64,000 nt of DNA. Source: Amphirosellinia nigrospora (taxonomy: Eukaryota > Ascomycota > Sordariomycetes > Xylariales > Xylariaceae). The position numbers and the translations under genes are program-made. Position 1 is the stretch's first letter, and each line of letters begins with the position of its first letter. The notes beneath the pieces were generated by a model. That model was given only the letters and a program-made list of their open reading frames with translations, made no database searches and was not told the origin of the DNA. The stretch covers positions 677,501 to 741,500 of the forward strand of contig SCHM01000008.1 in assembly GCA_004123355.1 (NCBI GenBank), read 5' to 3'. Positions 60,490 to 64,000 of this stretch are shown here, in pieces.

Positions 60490-62851
60490 TTGCGAACTCC
60501 GTGTGGGACCCTGTGTGGCACTGTATTGCGCACTGACCAGGGTCCGTGTGACACTACTAACTTGAGTCTAGTATCTCGACTGGATTTCAATACAAAGTTT
60601 CGGGAATCATTTCTTTCACCTCTGCTTATAAAAAACGGCATAGAGGCATCCACTACGATACAGGCGCGGGAAACCAAGACCTACTCGAGAAATACATCGA
60701 GAGGACTAGAGGAAGCATTGTGTCGCGCGGCTTCAAATACAGTACATGGACGTTTAATAAACCCTCCTTGGACGCCTGCCTCGTCGCTAGGCGTACCCCC
60801 CTTAAGATACGGCTTCAACGTACCAGGAGAGGAGCTATTTCTGCATAATCCGCATGAGACTGCAGCTACTCGGAATTCCTCCGCCCCAGTACCAACTCAA
60901 CACGAATACGAGTACTCAAAATTGAAAGAGGATGAATTAAGAGGCATGCTTCTAAACCGGGGGGAAGAAAACGATGAAATACATTGCTTTCTGAGGACTA
61001 TCAGAGAGCAAGAACTTGAAAACAACGGGCTGGTTTATCAAGCTCTCTCATATGCTTGGGGCCAAGATCAAGCGACTAATTCAATTTTCATGCGCGATAT
61101 AGGCATCTCAATTGCCGGAAATTCAGAGGACTTCTTTTCTCTTGACGCTCATCGTATTCTTCCCCGAAGGTTTTACATAAGGTCAAACCTTTACCACTGC
61201 CTCAAACGGCTGCGATCAAAAGATGAAAACATATGGATCTGGGCGGACGCCATTTGTATTGACCAATCCAACGATATGGAGAAAACCAGCCTGCTAGGAA
61301 AAATGCCAAGCATATACTACAATGCCCGCAATGTTTGTATTTGGCTGGGTGATGATAAGCAAGGCCAGACTCCCGATGTAACTCTATCGTTCCCGAGCCT
61401 TGTTAACCTTGGCAACTTGGAGCGAAAGCTCTTAACAGGACTTATTGATCAAAGCTTTGTGAGATCATGTGTTGCCTTCGCTAGGTTGCTAAGGCGTCCA
61501 TGGTTCAGCCGACGGTGGGTAGTACAGGAGGTTTCAACGGCACGTTACGCTTCAGTACACATCGGCGGCCAGTCTGTGAACTGGATTGACTTTTCCGATG
61601 CCGTAGAGCTTTTCGTTGCTCATAAAGACAGCATTCGCCGCATGTACTTGAGATCGGAGATGTATAAAACCGAACCGGACGCGCTGGATTTTATCGAATC
61701 CACAGGCGCTCAAGTCGATGTCTGGGGCGCAAGCAAAATGCTTAGAAAATCGGAGACCGGTCTTATACTGGACCGCCTTTACAACATTGAGTCTCTTGTT
61801 ATGACGTTCTTACAATTTGACGCCTCCGATCCTCGAGACACGGTATATGCGCTTCTGAGCTTAGCTAAGGAGAGCAAGCCATCCTTAACACAACAATCCA
61901 GCCCTGTGTTTGCCCCTAACTACACCAAAGATACCATACAGGTATACATCGAGTTTGTACGACATTGTATAGTTTCAAGCTCTTCTTTAGACATCATATG
62001 TAGGTATTGGGCATTGCCAATTCCGAACACACTGTCAAGGCTCGACCGCTTGTCGAACTTAAGGCTCAACTCTGCAGGGCCAACCTATGACCAGAAGACT
62101 GTGTCATTTCCAACATGGATAGGGCTTGTTACCGACTCTCCGTTTGGGCCCCCTTCCAAGTTTACTGGACGGCTTAATGGCGATAGTTTTGTTGGCAACC
62201 CTGGTCAAGCCACGTATAATGCGTCTTATGACCACACCGCATCAGTCGAGTTCTTTGAAGAATTCATCGAAAACACCTCCCGCAGCTGCTGTTCGAACAG
62301 AATAAGACTTAAAGGCATATCATTAGGTCTTGTGTCTCGCGTTTCATCTCGGATCATTGGCGGCGTTGTCCCCGATGAATGTCTTGTTATGGCAGGCTGG
62401 AATTGGAACGAAGATCTCAACGACATTCCTGACCGATTATGGAGGACGTCAAGGACAAAGGGCTCCAAGATGGTACAGACGATCGTGCATGTATAGCCTT
62501 AGGATGGTGAGCTATGATGGAGATCTCGACACGACCCAGCTCATCTTTAATGAATCTGTACCAAACACTGTTCGGGAATTTCTCAAAAGGGTGCAAGCCG
62601 TGGTGTGGAATAGGAAGTTTCTTGTCTGTGAATCAAACTTGTTTGGTTTAGGACCAAGACATATAAGACAGAACGATATTGTTTGTCTTATTTTTGGATG
62701 CTCAGTTCCTGTAGCATTACGACACTTGGAAGGGAGCAACTATGCATTGGTTGGGGAGTGCTATATTCACGGGTGCATGGATGGCGAGTTATTGGCTACC
62801 ATGCCCAAAGAAGATATCAACAGTAAAGCAGAGTTGTTCGGAATCATCTGA
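60490..62851 (+). CDS. HET-domain (heterokaryon incompatibility) protein
   Basis: Host gene of the HET family, linked in fungi to self/non-self recognition after hyphal fusion. The domain starts at about residue 140 with YEYSKLKEDELRGMLLNRGE and IHCFLRTI, then LVYQALSYAWGQ (about 180), IWIWADAICIDQSNDMEKTS (about 249), ARNVCIWLGDD, RPWFSRRWVVQEV (about 336) and DASDPRDTVYALLSLAKESK (about 444). The C-terminal region, with FPTWIGLVTDSP, PDECLVMAGWN and PRHIRQNDIVCLIFGCSVPV, ends at 62851 and is shared by many HET proteins. The last about 130 residues are read in a neighbouring frame, as in other genes here. The first 130 residues do not resemble the family, so the start at 60490 may be too far upstream. 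Right end of the accessory block. Confidence 0.88.
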
Positions 62852-64000
62852 AGTCTGCATCTTATATTACTACGAGCGCAAATACAAAAACCTCGAGGTT
62901 GAATATACTCACAGGAAACAATACTTGACAAATCTAGGAGGACGGCGCAGGCGGGAGCAATGGACTTGAAGGGGAGAATTTCTGATACGTTACGATAGCC
63001 ATAAAATAACGATAATCACCTGGGATAGCATGGTCTATCTCCTGCAGGTTATTTGCCATTGGGCTTGATGTTGTATGTGACTGCTTCCAACACTGACACT
63101 TTGCGGTGGCAGTTTCCTATGTTGGGTGGACTTGGTGTTGTATGCGACTACTTCCGATGCTGATTCTTTTGCTGGCTTTTACGGCACCGTTGAGAGCATT
63201 TTATCGCCGATATTGGTAAGCCATCATGAGTAACTCGTATGTAAGAGTCCTTCGCTAATCGGATCTGCGCTTTCATCACGTAAAAAACGAGTGATTGGTC
63301 GCCAAGTCATCTATGGGCACATGTTGGCGATCGTCGATGCGACAGGCTACAGTAGAGCGGATGAAGAACGCTAATATGTCCACATTGTATTCACAGGGCG
63401 AGGTAGGTATATATCTCAATTGGGGCCTGCCGGGATCGCGTCATCGGTTTTCACCTCGGTCCAACATTCCGATGTGCTGGCCCGATGATATTCGTGGGAA
63501 ATACACGGTGGCAGTACTTGCGCCAAAGGGACTTTATAGACGGGTGAGTTATCACGGGTGGGTTTTGACAGGCTAAGGCAATATACCTCCGATGCTGACA
63601 ATTTGCTAACTGCCTATCAGAGGTGGGTGTGTAGGGCATTCCCGTTGTCGGGTTTACAGCTCGGTAAGCCTTTTGTAAAGGTCGATAGTTTGCTGATCCG
63701 TGATGTTAAGTTGTTTCCTGAGAACACACGAAAAATATAAGGGTCGGCAAGAAGTGTGGGGGTATGATCAGTGATAATGCACAGCTCAACTGTCGAAGCG
63801 GGTGTGTAAGAGCTGATGATTGTTGTTTAGCAGGTGTGGTATAATAACACTTGCCGCCTAAGGCAGCTTGATCTTCGGATACTAGACTGATCCGATCAAG
63901 AGTAATCACACAAGATTGAAAAGGTACATCTGACAAAATCTGCCAAGAACACCAAGGCGTAAGCAGATTACTTTGCTAGCTAGCAGTAAAGGCCATGCGC
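62852..64000. other. intergenic to window end
   Basis: 1.15 kb without a supported gene. A plus-strand frame at 63295-63576 (ending YHGWVLTG) and overlapping frames around 63300-63500 have some protein-like sense, but no family is recognised and no splice structure is convincing. Confidence 0.4.

Noticed and set aside
51901-62851. The NLR-like and HET genes as a co-working two-gene system
   Set aside because: They are over 4 kb apart, on opposite strands, separated by two other genes, and share no visible linking motif; kept only as a neighbourhood observation.
1-64000. Retroelements, virus-like elements, other transposons, telomeric repeats and ribosomal RNA
   Set aside because: No polymerase, integrase or transposase motifs, paired terminal repeats, TTAGGG arrays or rRNA-like sequence were recognised by eye; divergent relics cannot be excluded without a search.

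Overview
The window is nuclear DNA of a filamentous ascomycete (Pezizomycotina, most likely Sordariomycetes; genus not resolved). The evidence is short GT-AG introns of about 50-90 bp with CTAAC/CTGAC-type branch sites, pyrimidine-rich leaders, a fungal RlmA-type MADS protein, an Msb1/Mug8-domain protein, a NACHT-ankyrin protein and a HET-domain protein. I recognise 15 genes or gene parts; about half of the window is intergenic.

Layout. 1-9 kb: a conserved proline-rich/coiled-coil fungal protein on the minus strand, then a gene-poor stretch. 9-10.4 kb: an uninterrupted 399-codon orphan ORF. 11-18.5 kb: an FBXO9/Pof7-type F-box gene (-), divergent from an Mtm1/SLC25A39-type mitochondrial carrier gene (+), then uracil-DNA glycosylase (+). 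22-25.5 kb: an MSB1-type polarity gene (+). 29.4-31.5 kb: an RlmA/Rlm1 MADS-box factor (-), followed by a gene-free stretch of about 9.6 kb. 41.1-44.7 kb: TFIID subunit TAF1 (-). 46.3-47.0 kb: Sec61 beta (-), divergent from nicotinate phosphoribosyltransferase (+, 47.9-49.4 kb). 50-51.1 kb: a secreted GH43-like protein (-). 52-63 kb: an accessory-looking block with a NACHT-ankyrin NLR-like gene (-), a secreted DUF1996 gene (+), a stand-alone Zn2Cys6 finger (+) and a HET-domain gene (+).

The housekeeping genes (TFIID, translocon, NAD salvage, DNA repair, mitochondrial carrier, SCF ligase) do not form one pathway. Two themes can be read: cell wall and polarity signalling (msb1, rlmA), and the NLR/HET block, which by family belongs to fungal self/non-self recognition.

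A caution applies to all gene models here. Almost every conserved long gene changes reading frame one or more times where a single missing base, usually in a short homopolymer, would explain it. The short Sec61 beta gene is clean. This points to residual indel errors in the assembly rather than mass pseudogenisation, so most genes are given as spans and not as single ORFs. I saw no rRNA, tRNA, CRISPR array, retroelement or virus-like element that I could support. The most striking non-coding signal is a perfect 10-bp palindrome, TACCTAGGTA, found at least seven times outside genes.
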